From NCBI RefSeq assembly GCF_000758725.1, contig NZ_CP009428.1, forward strand, positions 6,448,001 through 6,512,000: 64,000 nucleotides of DNA, given 5' to 3'. Below the pieces are notes generated by a model, which was not told where the DNA came from, ran no database searches, and saw nothing but the letters and a program-made list of their open reading frames with translations. Below are positions 17,580 to 25,266 of this stretch, piece after piece (the stretch's first letter is position 1; each line of letters opens with the position of its first letter). The DNA comes from Paenibacillus odorifer. GTDB taxonomy: Bacteria; Bacillota; Bacilli; Paenibacillales; Paenibacillaceae. Position numbers and translations under genes: made by a program.

Positions 17580-18930
17580 CTTTTCTCACCTCCCTTATCA
17601 GCTTTCTGTATTTCTCCTGTTGATTTAGAGTTGCATAGTCCCTATTGGTCTCAAATAAGGTCACGCACTTAATGAAGTCTATTCCATTATTAGTCTTAAT
17701 AGATAACTCTAAAGACTGTATGATATAGTCCACACCCGTAATATATTGTCCATTGTTTATTAGATACATGGCTATTTGATAGTACAACCGATATAATCGG
17801 TCAATATTAATGGGATCTTCAAACTGTTCAAATCGTAACATTTCCCGTGCAAAACGTTTAAGCACATCATCTACAGAAAATCTGTAATGATTAGCCGATT
17901 CCATAATAATAATGAGTCCTGGCAATATTTCTCCGGGGTGCTCAGCCAAAAAAGCTACATAGTCCGGTACAACCTTTACGTTCCCCTCCAGCATTTCCAG
18001 TGTGAAACTGTTCCCAACTGCAAATAATCGGAATTGTTCTACAGCTTGCTGGCCTACTTCATCCAACATCTCAAACCAGCCTAAGTCTGCATAACCAGCG
18101 GTATATTTCTTCGCAGCTTCATATTGACCTTGCTTCGTCAACGAAATTGCTTTAAGTAAATATCCGTGCCCATAATAAACAACGAGCGGACGTTCCGTAC
18201 AGAGTTCTTCTCTTCGTTTGTCTCCGCTCCTCCGCAGTTCTTGGCGGTAAACTGCATTGGCTAAAGCTCTCAACTCATCAGCATAGATCTCCATTTCTTC
18301 CCATCTGCGAAGAGCGAAACATAGCTGTGTCAGCATCAATAAACCATCTAATTGCAAATTTTCCGGAAGGCGTCCCCTAAAAGGACTAAAGCTAATGACT
18401 GCGCGTAGCTTCTCCTCCATATCAAGTGTTTGCAAAAATTTAAAATTACGATAATGACTGATCGCGAGACGTTCACTATAACTATCCGACTCGTTCTCTA
18501 CTACAATCTTGTAAAAAAACATGGATTCCTGAACTTTGCCTTTATTGAATAATTTATCAGCAACAGAATAAATGATATCCAGCGGCTTGGTAGACTCTAA
18601 TAACCTGCTTAAAGTGTCCTCAATACAAGGCTGTTTGCCCAATTCAGCACAACGAATCAAAAAAGGCTCCACTCTACGGCGTGAGACCTTCTCATCATTG
18701 AAGCATTCATCAACATATAGAGGATATAACCAACCTTCTGGAAAACCAAAGGCTTTTATAATTGCATCTACTTGTCCCAAGGACATAGGCTTCGGCGGAT
18801 TTCCATGCAGAATTGCACTGAGGCTGCCTCGATTCAGGCCACAAATTTTTGAAAATGAGGCGAGATTATGGCCGGAGCGGGACAAATTTTTCTCAATTTC
18901 TGAGCGTATAGTTGTTAACTTTCCCTCCAC
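17533..18930 (-). CDS. Peptide-responsive HTH/TPR regulator, RRNPP (AimR/Alo-like)
   Basis: A 465-residue cytoplasmic regulator. An N-terminal HTH of the XRE kind lies near residues 15-65 (LASFSKICGLNRGSLSAIL, then LGQVDAIIKAFGFPEGW). It is followed by about 380 residues of helical, TPR-like repeats (for example LFNKGKVQESMFFYKIVVE) that would bind a short peptide. The GTG start has GGGGG 6 nt upstream. It is immediately followed, with overlap, by a pro-peptide gene, the hallmark of receptor-signal cassettes. It is preceded by a promoter with tandem repeats and, further upstream on the same strand, a Spo0E-like gene. Best reading: a quorum-sensing transcription factor of the AimR-like group. 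Its targets are unknown. Confidence 0.82.
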   Translation of the reverse strand: MEGKLTTIRSEIEKNLSRSGHNLASFSKICGLNRGSLSAILHGNPPKPMSLGQVDAIIKAFGFPEGWLYPLYVDECFNDEKVSRRRVEPFLIRCAELGKQPCIEDTLSRLLESTKPLDIIYSVADKLFNKGKVQESMFFYKIVVENESDSYSERLAISHYRNFKFLQTLDMEEKLRAVISFSPFRGRLPENLQLDGLLMLTQLCFALRRWEEMEIYADELRALANAVYRQELRRSGDKRREELCTERPLVVYYGHGYLLKAISLTKQGQYEAAKKYTAGYADLGWFEMLDEVGQQAVEQFRLFAVGNSFTLEMLEGNVKVVPDYVAFLAEHPGEILPGLIIIMESANHYRFSVDDVLKRFAREMLRFEQFEDPINIDRLYRLYYQIAMYLINNGQYITGVDYIIQSLELSIKTNNGIDFIKCVTLFETNRDYATLNQQEKYRKLIREVRKDEKITIDDGRHFSIV

Positions 18931-18974
18931 TCGGCACCCCCAAAGTTTGACTTGAAAAGATTCTATTAATTGAC

Positions 18975-19025
18975 ATTATAGGTGAAAGTTATGGATTGTA
19001 CAACAAATAGATTGTACGACAAATA
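18975..19025 (-). promoter_or_regulatory. Receptor promoter overlapped by tandem 16-bp direct repeats
   Basis: On the minus strand TATAAT (18975-18980) has TTGTAC (18998-19003) 17 bp upstream. The -35 lies within two tandem 16-bp direct repeats, GATTGTACAACAAATA (18994-19009) and GATTGTACGACAAATA (19010-19025), differing at one base. Probable binding site for the receptor itself or another regulator. Confidence 0.6.
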
Positions 19026-19048
19026 GAGGAGCCTAATACGCTCCTCTA
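19024..19048 (-). terminator. Hairpin between the Spo0E-like gene and the receptor promoter
   Basis: TAGAGGAGC and GCTCCTCTA form a perfect 9-bp stem with a 7-nt loop about 47 bp after the Spo0E-like stop. The following T-run is short, so termination may be partial. Confidence 0.5.
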
Positions 19049-19094
19049 GATCAGTAACATCTTCATAGTATTATAATTCTATGTTGTTGGTAGT

Positions 19095-19364
19095 TTAGCT
19101 AACAGTGATGGCGCTTTTGGAACTTCTACTATAGGATGTAATGCCGGCTTTCCGGTTGCGCAAATTTTCCATCATCTTATTTTGTGCCAGCAAAATATAG
19201 CTGTCTAATCGCTCACTAAGCTCTAAAACAGCACGGTCACTAAGACTCCGTTGCTCTGCAACCTCCAGCAATTCACATCTAAGACTCTCTATAGTTACAA
19301 GTAGCTCATCTTCTTTATAATCTTTTCTATGATTATTCTTGGAGGAATTTGGATTTTGTGTCAC
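19095..19364 (-). CDS. Spo0E-like aspartyl-phosphate phosphatase
   Basis: A small helical-hairpin protein of about 89 residues. The core LLVTIESLRCELLEVAEQ, then LSDRAVLELSERLDSYILL, matches the Spo0E family; SERLD stands where the SQELD signature occurs. Known members remove phosphate from Spo0A~P and delay sporulation. GTG 19364 is preferred (AGGAG 6 nt upstream) over ATG 19403, which lacks a ribosome site. Residues before the core and a Ser-rich tail (SYSRSSKS) vary in the family. It lies just upstream of the peptide-receptor gene on the same strand, so peptide signalling and Spo0A control may be linked. Confidence 0.75.
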   Translation of the reverse strand: MTQNPNSSKNNHRKDYKEDELLVTIESLRCELLEVAEQRSLSDRAVLELSERLDSYILLAQNKMMENLRNRKAGITSYSRSSKSAITVS

Positions 19365-19478
19365 ATCTCTCTCCTTCTCTCTATCAACATCTTCTCCTAT
19401 CATAAGTCATGATACCAAAAAACATATTTTCAAAAAAAAGAAAAATTGTAGAGCTTCTAACAAAAACGGAATTACTAT

Positions 19479-20408
19479 TTATTCAGAGTCCTCCGCATGC
19501 TGGTCAGGGAGCTCATTGGGATACTGTTCTCGCAAAAGTCCCTTTGCAAAAGAAATCCATTCGCGTGCCGCAAAAGATAAATAACGGTCTCTACGCCACG
19601 CCATAGCAAGCTGCCACGGAATTACCGGATCCGTCAAAGGCACAACAACTAACCGTGATCGATCCATATCCCGGCATATGGTCTCTGGCAGCAATGCGAT
19701 TCCCATACCGGCAGCCACCATGCGGCTAATTAAGTCCCATTGGGAGCTCTCATAGATTACCTTAGGCTGAAATCCCGCCTTCACACATTCCGTAATAATC
19801 CGATCATGCAGCGTAAAATCCTCCCGGAACAGCACAAACTCCTCTTCGGCCAGTTCACTTAACGGAACAAAGTCTGCACCGGCCAGCCGATGTCCTACAG
19901 GTAAAATAAGATTCAGCTTCTCTTCAACAAAAGTGAAACAATGAAGTTTGGCTGTATTTACAGGCAGCACAACCATTCCGATGTCCAGCAAGCCCGTTTC
20001 TACATCTTCTTCCACTTTTTTCGCGCCATCCTCATGCAGACGAATAGTAACCTGCGGATAACGTTTATGAAATTGACCAATCACCGAAGGAAAAAAGCTC
20101 GCCCCTACCATTGGAGGCAGACCGATGCGGATGTGGCCCTGCTCCAAATTTCGTAAGCTATCCAGCTCAGAAGACAAGCTGGCGAACGACTCCACGATAT
20201 TTTGCGCTTTGGTGAACAGAATTTCCCCCGCATCTGTAAGCCGGACACTTTTCCCTTCACGATAAAACAAATCCGCCTCCAGCTCGATCTCCATATTCCG
20301 GATCATTTTACTGATCGTTGGCTGAGAAATATATAAGGATTCGGCAGCCCGAGTAAAGCTTTTCATTCGTGCTGCTTGGACGAAATATTCTAATTGTCGG
20401 ATATCCAT
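19479..20408 (-). CDS. cidR: LysR-family regulator, CidR-like
   Basis: A 309-residue LysR-type transcription factor. The N-terminal HTH (MDIRQLEYFVQAARMKSFT, then SLYISQPTISKMIRNME) is followed by a periplasmic-binding-like effector domain. It is divergent from cidAB with 111 bp between starts, the layout known from Staphylococcus cidR-cidABC and Bacillus ywbI-ywbHG, where the regulator activates the operon during overflow (acetate/pyruvate) metabolism. Binding sites would lie in the shared spacer. The name rests on context plus family. Confidence 0.85.
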   Translation of the reverse strand: MDIRQLEYFVQAARMKSFTRAAESLYISQPTISKMIRNMEIELEADLFYREGKSVRLTDAGEILFTKAQNIVESFASLSSELDSLRNLEQGHIRIGLPPMVGASFFPSVIGQFHKRYPQVTIRLHEDGAKKVEEDVETGLLDIGMVVLPVNTAKLHCFTFVEEKLNLILPVGHRLAGADFVPLSELAEEEFVLFREDFTLHDRIITECVKAGFQPKVIYESSQWDLISRMVAAGMGIALLPETICRDMDRSRLVVVPLTDPVIPWQLAMAWRRDRYLSFAAREWISFAKGLLREQYPNELPDQHAEDSE

Positions 20409-20489
20409 CTTCCAACCTCCGATACATAGACAAAAGGAATGTCATTTATTCAATCTATTCATTTTACCTATGAAAACAATTGATGTAAA

Positions 20490-20510
20490 CTTTCATTATC
20501 ATGAAAGGAG
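20490..20510 (+). promoter_or_regulatory. Hairpin overlapping the cidA ribosome binding site
   Basis: CTTTCAT-TATC-ATGAAAG is a perfect 7-bp stem with a 4-nt loop. Its 3' arm includes AAAG of the Shine-Dalgarno AAAGGAG, 9 nt before the cidA start. It could mask the ribosome site or act as a DNA dyad. Confidence 0.45.
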
Positions 20511-20519
20511 CGAAGCCTT

Positions 20520-20894
20520 ATGAAAAAGATTGTTATAGGCTTGCTGCAGGTAGCGGGACTTACCCTATTCTCATTACTAATCAATGCTGTAACCCCATTA
20601 TTGCATATCCCTATTCCCGGAAGCATACTCGGAATGATTATATTGTTTCTTTTGCTTGAGTTTGGTGTCATTCATCTGAATTGGGTTGAAGTTGGTGCTT
20701 CTTGGCTACTGGCTGAGCTCTTGCTGTTCTTTATTCCCTCTGCTATTGGCGTAATGAAATACGCGAATATTCTGGAAACTGATGGTTTACGAATCCTCGC
20801 GGTGGTCATTTTGGGTACGATTGTTGTAATGGCCAGTTCCGGATTACTTACCAGTAGAATTTACAAAGCAAAGGAGCGGAAAGGATCATGTTAA
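20520..20894 (+). CDS. cidA: CidA holin-like protein
   Basis: A 124-residue membrane protein with four hydrophobic segments and the CidA/LrgA signature IPIPGSILGMIILFLLL near residues 31-47. Family members have been proposed as holin-like regulators of murein hydrolases and, with CidB/LrgB, as pyruvate carriers. The stop overlaps the cidB start by 7 bp, so the pair is translationally coupled. CidA is favoured over LrgA by the divergent LysR gene, since lrgAB is usually next to a LytTR system. Confidence 0.9.
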   Translation: MKKIVIGLLQVAGLTLFSLLINAVTPLLHIPIPGSILGMIILFLLLEFGVIHLNWVEVGASWLLAELLLFFIPSAIGVMKYANILETDGLRILAVVILGTIVVMASSGLLTSRIYKAKERKGSC

Positions 20895-21571
20895 ACGCTC
20901 TGTTATTCTTCGGTCTTACGGTTGCTGTGTATCTACTGGCGAAACGCATTTATGCTTCTAGTGGCAAAGTGTACACCTCTCCATTGATCATTACACCAGT
21001 GCTTATGATTATCTTCTTACTCATCACAGGCATTACTTATGATTCTTACAATGCGGGAGGCAAATGGCTGACGGATTTGCTGCAACCGGCAACTATGGCC
21101 TTTGCAATCCCTTTGCATAAAAACTTCAAGGTGCTCAAAAAGCACGCCGCCGAAATTGCGGCAGGCGTGCTGTCAGGGACGATAACAGCGGTGATCTCTT
21201 CTATTCTGCTCGCCAAATGGCTGCATGTCAGCGGCGATCTGGCAGCCAGTCTGGTTCCACGTTCGGTGACTACGCCGATCGCTATGAGCATCTCGCAAAG
21301 TATCGGCGGTGTACCGAGTATTACTGCAGTCTTCGTCATCATTACCGGGATACTCGGTACAATGATGGGCCCTACAGTGCTCCGCATCTTCCGCATTGAC
21401 AATGAAATCGCGCGTGGTGTATCGCTGGGAACCGCTGCGCATGGTACAGGAACATCCAAGGCCTTCGAGCTTAGTTCACTGACCGGAACCATCTCCAGTA
21501 TTGCGATGATTCTGTCCGCGCTGTTATCCATAGGTGTGGCGCCAGCTTTACTCGCGGTATTCCTCCACTAG
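20888..21571 (+). CDS. cidB: CidB/LrgB family membrane protein
   Basis: A 227-residue polytopic membrane protein partnered with CidA. Conserved LrgB-type stretches include LVPRSVTTPIAMSIS and RGVSLGTAAHGTGTSKAFE. Length and operon position are standard. It acts in the cytoplasmic membrane in overflow-metabolism-linked pyruvate transport or autolysis control. A terminator-like hairpin follows. Confidence 0.92.
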   Translation: MLNALLFFGLTVAVYLLAKRIYASSGKVYTSPLIITPVLMIIFLLITGITYDSYNAGGKWLTDLLQPATMAFAIPLHKNFKVLKKHAAEIAAGVLSGTITAVISSILLAKWLHVSGDLAASLVPRSVTTPIAMSISQSIGGVPSITAVFVIITGILGTMMGPTVLRIFRIDNEIARGVSLGTAAHGTGTSKAFELSSLTGTISSIAMILSALLSIGVAPALLAVFLH

Positions 21572-21590
21572 GCTAACCCAGCTTGAGCCA

Positions 21591-21635
21591 AGGACATGTC
21601 TCTTTAGCACATCTAAGGCGGCATGTTCTTTTTTT
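21591..21635 (+). terminator. Terminator after cidB
   Basis: AGGACATG pairs with CATGTTCT (one G-U) over a long loop and is followed by seven T. The long loop lowers confidence. Confidence 0.5.
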
Positions 21636-21648
21636 AAGAGATCTAAAC

Positions 21649-22617
21649 CTAGAATTTAACCGGAAGTCCACTTTGTGCTGAATCGTAAGCCGCGCAGGTT
21701 ACTTTAAGCGTCTTGAATCCATCCTCATAGTCACTGAGAATACGTGAACGATCACCTGTCCGTACAGCATGCAGAAAAGCTTCACTTTCCACTAAATATG
21801 GATTTCCTGTGTTTTCAAATTCGGTGCTATTGCCACTTCGCACTTCCAAGAGACGATCCGGGTTCCAATCCAGCAATCCCCGATCATTATAGAAACTAAG
21901 TCCTACACTTCCCACCGGATCAGGCAGTACACATGTATTTGAAATATTAGCTATGATTCCATTCTCAAGCTTCAGAGATACGGTACCTACATCGGCTACG
22001 CTCACACCTTCATGCTGCTCATGCATAATTCGGTTTCCGAACATGCCGTATACTTCTTTTACCTCTCCTGCCAGATAACGCACTAAATCGACGATATGAG
22101 TAGTCTGCTCGGTGAACTGTCCTCCGGATTGCTCCTGATCACGCCACCAAGCTACGCCCGGCATGCCGCCCATCCACTGGCCCATAACCATACCGATCTT
22201 ATCACCACGTAGTGTTTCCTTGAGCCGTCTGACATTCTCTTGATAACGGAAATGGTAACCTACCGAGGTCAATAAATTATGTTCTTTAATATCTTGCAGC
22301 AAGCTCGCAGGAATTTCAGTAGTCATACTAAGCGGCTTCTCTATAAAAAAAGGAATATCCCTCTTGATTAATGAACGTTCAATCGCACCATGAGATTGTG
22401 GAGGCACACAGATATAAACAGCATCAAGCGTCTCTGCATCCAACATCTCTGTAATATCACCATATCCAGCAGCTCCGTATGGACGTGCCATATCTTCGCC
22501 TTTGGCTTTACTGCTTCCACAGACTGCCTGCAACTGGACATCATCCATCCCTGCAAGCAAATCAGCATGTACCTTAGAGAACCAACCCGTACCCACAATA
22601 CCCACTTTTAATGTCAT
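21649..22617 (-). CDS. Gfo/Idh/MocA-family oxidoreductase
   Basis: An NAD(P)-dependent sugar or inositol-type dehydrogenase of 322 residues. The Rossmann start VGIVGTGWFSKVHADLL gives GxGxx near residues 7-12, and EKPLSM holds the conserved Lys near residue 95. The C-terminal domain includes GGQFTEQTTHIVDLVRYL, with the catalytic-region His. ATG 22617 is chosen over upstream in-frame starts because GGGGGA lies 6 nt before it and the fold begins there. The substrate is unknown. It lies downstream of the helicase gene on the same strand, but probably with its own expression. Confidence 0.87.
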   Translation of the reverse strand: MTLKVGIVGTGWFSKVHADLLAGMDDVQLQAVCGSSKAKGEDMARPYGAAGYGDITEMLDAETLDAVYICVPPQSHGAIERSLIKRDIPFFIEKPLSMTTEIPASLLQDIKEHNLLTSVGYHFRYQENVRRLKETLRGDKIGMVMGQWMGGMPGVAWWRDQEQSGGQFTEQTTHIVDLVRYLAGEVKEVYGMFGNRIMHEQHEGVSVADVGTVSLKLENGIIANISNTCVLPDPVGSVGLSFYNDRGLLDWNPDRLLEVRSGNSTEFENTGNPYLVESEAFLHAVRTGDRSRILSDYEDGFKTLKVTCAAYDSAQSGLPVKF

Positions 22618-22670
22618 ATTATTTCCCCCTGCCGATTGATTATGAATACCCTTTCGTAGATTATAACCTC

Positions 22671-24983
22671 TTACGAGCGGATAAGATAATCTCTCCATTC
22701 TTCGGGGAGCAAATGCATATATGGACTCTGCAAAAAACGGTCATCAGCCAACACGATAATGCCCGTATCCGTCTCGCTGCGAATCAACCGGCCTCCGGCT
22801 TGCAGTACCTTGCACATTCCCGGATAGACATAGGCATAATCAAAGCCATTTTTTCCTCTGGCATTAAAATATTGACGCAGCAGATTGCGTTCAAGACCAA
22901 GCTGTGGCAGGCCAACGCCAACAACCATAACCCCATTGAGGCGATCCCCTGGCAGATCCACACCTTCTGAAAAAATTCCTCCAAGTACAGCAAATCCCAA
23001 TAACGTCTCGTCATTGTCTGGACTAAATGCAGCTAAAAAACTTTCTCTAGCTTGCTCACTCATGCCCGTATCCTGCATCAATGTCCGGATTTCAGGGTAA
23101 TTCTCCGTAAAGGCCTGATATACGTTTTGTAAATAGAGGTACGAAGGAAAAAACACCAGATAATTGCCCTTCTTGGAGACCATTTGGCTTAGTGCTTTAG
23201 TCAACGGAACTAGGGAAGCTTCCCGGTCATGATAACGTGTGGAGACAGGTAAGACGGTTACTTCCCACTGCTCCTTCTGAAAAGGAGAAGAAACAGTTAA
23301 ACTGTAATCTTCCTCCACCGCACCAATCATATCCCGGTAGTAAGATAATGGAGAAAGTGTAGCTGAGAACAGGATCTGACTGCGAAAGCTCTTGGACATC
23401 TGCCGAAGCAGATGCGAGGGATCCAAATTGAATAACTTGAGATAGACATCCCCTCTACGAACCTCAGCATAGGTAATGTAGCGTTCATCATAGGTCTTAA
23501 AGGTGCGGAGCATTCCCTGAACTGCAAAATATGTATCCAAGAGGACATTTTCCCCTTCATCTTCTCCATTCAGAGAGACAATGCTGGAGCTGGGGTGAAT
23601 AAGTTCCTGTTCCGCCTCCAAAGAAAATATCTCAAGCAAAGCTGGCAGCTCCTCCGGGAACGAGTCCCACTGCCCTTGCCCCTCTTCATTGCAAATTTTG
23701 CGAAGGGAGATGAAAAAAGCATTCACCGATTTAGCGGCTTTACTCAAACTCCGGTTCATTTCTTTATATTGGCGCTGGATCTCCAGGAAAGGGGCTTTCA
23801 GCAAAGAGGCGGAGAACATTTCCCGTCCCCGGTCTACCAGATTGTGTGCTTCATCTACTAGAAGTACCGTTTCTCTCTTTCTTTCCTCTGTTAGCCGTTT
23901 CAGACTGATGCGAGGATCATATATATAATTGTAATCGCAGATCACAGCATCACAGGCATAGGCCGCATCCAATGAGAACTCAAATGGGCACACTTTGTGT
24001 TTGTGAGCATACAGTGCAATGGTGTCTCTGCTCATGAGCGTCTCGTGCTCTAACAGATCCATCAACGCCTCGTTGATCCGGTCATAATAACCATCCGTAT
24101 AAGGACAGGAATCCTTACCGCAAACCCCCTCTTCGCGAAAACAGGCCTTCTCTTTAGCGGTAATAGTGATGACATGCAGCTGAAGTCCCTGCGTTAGCAA
24201 CAGCGAGATGGCTTCCTGCGCGGCAAAACGGGTAACCGTCTTTGCCGTTAAATAGAACAATCCCTTAGCTTGTCCTTCGCCCATCGCTTTAAGGACAGGA
24301 AACAACGTCGACATTGTTTTCCCAATACCTGTGGGTGCTTGAGCGAACAGACTGACCTTTTCCACGACGGACTTATATACGGCTCCTGCAAAATGACGTT
24401 GTCCCTTTCGATAAGAGGAGAACGGAAAGCTCAACTCCCGAAGACTCTGCTCCTTCTTAGCCTCATGATGAACCATCATCTCGGCGTACGGAGCATATCT
24501 AGCTACTGTGTCATTCACAAATGAAATCAGCTCTTCAAAAAACAACGTTCGGTACAAGCTTTTTTTCTCATCAGTGGCCCGGTGGACATAGGTAAGCTTA
24601 ACCTGAATAGAAGAAAGCTCTTGCTCCAGAGCTATCATATATGCGTACATCAGCGCCTGTGCCCAGTGAACCTCATGTCCCTCGTCCAGTAAATCCAGCA
24701 GTCCGGAGGTTGACTTGATTTCTTCGACCGTAAAGCTCCCATCCTCCGAGACAAGCAATCCATCACAACGCCCATCTACAACATAAAGCAGGTTTCCATA
24801 AGGAATTTCCGTTTTCAAATAAACCTCTTTGCGGTCACCTTCCTTATATTGCTTTTGGATTTTCTGATGAATTCTTGTGCCTTCGACCATAGCGCCCGTT
24901 CCATGAAAGCCAGGCTCAATGCTTCCGCTGCGAAAAACATATTCAACGAGAGTTCTAACTGATAAAGCTACTGTAGAGCTCAT
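22671..24983 (-). CDS. PD-(D/E)xK nuclease fused to XPD/DinG-type iron-sulfur helicase
   Basis: A 770-residue DNA repair-type protein. The N-terminal 180 residues resemble a RecB/Cas4-like nuclease (DGRCDG near 70 and EEIKST at 87-92 give the Asp...Glu-x-Lys pattern). The helicase part has Walker A APTGIGKT at 216-223, DEAH at 377-380, and cysteines 281, 288, 293 and 332 placed as the [4Fe-4S] ligands of the XPD/DinG/Rad3 group. The C-terminal motif LQAGGRLIRSETD completes the ATPase. It would unwind and perhaps trim 5' flaps or damaged DNA. It is a single gene. Confidence 0.85.
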   Translation of the reverse strand: MSSTVALSVRTLVEYVFRSGSIEPGFHGTGAMVEGTRIHQKIQKQYKEGDRKEVYLKTEIPYGNLLYVVDGRCDGLLVSEDGSFTVEEIKSTSGLLDLLDEGHEVHWAQALMYAYMIALEQELSSIQVKLTYVHRATDEKKSLYRTLFFEELISFVNDTVARYAPYAEMMVHHEAKKEQSLRELSFPFSSYRKGQRHFAGAVYKSVVEKVSLFAQAPTGIGKTMSTLFPVLKAMGEGQAKGLFYLTAKTVTRFAAQEAISLLLTQGLQLHVITITAKEKACFREEGVCGKDSCPYTDGYYDRINEALMDLLEHETLMSRDTIALYAHKHKVCPFEFSLDAAYACDAVICDYNYIYDPRISLKRLTEERKRETVLLVDEAHNLVDRGREMFSASLLKAPFLEIQRQYKEMNRSLSKAAKSVNAFFISLRKICNEEGQGQWDSFPEELPALLEIFSLEAEQELIHPSSSIVSLNGEDEGENVLLDTYFAVQGMLRTFKTYDERYITYAEVRRGDVYLKLFNLDPSHLLRQMSKSFRSQILFSATLSPLSYYRDMIGAVEEDYSLTVSSPFQKEQWEVTVLPVSTRYHDREASLVPLTKALSQMVSKKGNYLVFFPSYLYLQNVYQAFTENYPEIRTLMQDTGMSEQARESFLAAFSPDNDETLLGFAVLGGIFSEGVDLPGDRLNGVMVVGVGLPQLGLERNLLRQYFNARGKNGFDYAYVYPGMCKVLQAGGRLIRSETDTGIIVLADDRFLQSPYMHLLPEEWRDYLIRS

Positions 24984-25146
24984 CCAGCATCACCTCCTTT
25001 TATTATCCATATATCCTTTTTGTTCCCAATTGCCATTTTAGTCCTGAATTCGCTGTATAACCCTGCATGAGAGCAGGAGCGTCAGCTTCAACCCTTTGTG
25101 TGCAACTTTACGCGCTCCACTAAGCTTATACTTAGGTTCTCGATTT

Positions 25147-25242
25147 TTGACATTCTATAGCTAGCCCTGCATAATAAATTTTATTACTATGGAATTATTT
25201 TGTCTGGGGCGCTGTTTCTTCCTAGCCGGGAAATAGCGTTTT
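25147..25242 (+). promoter_or_regulatory. Promoter and terminator-like leader hairpin of the LTA synthase homologue
   Basis: TTGACA (25147-25152) and CATAAT (25170-25175), 17 bp apart, form a strong sigma-A promoter. Inside the leader, CGCTGTTTC (25210-25218) pairs with GAAATAGCG (25230-25238, one G-U) and is followed by TTTTATC, a possible attenuator. The rest of the 283-bp spacer shows nothing clear. Confidence 0.55.
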
Positions 25243-25266
25243 ATCATGTAGAAAGAAGGCGAAGCT

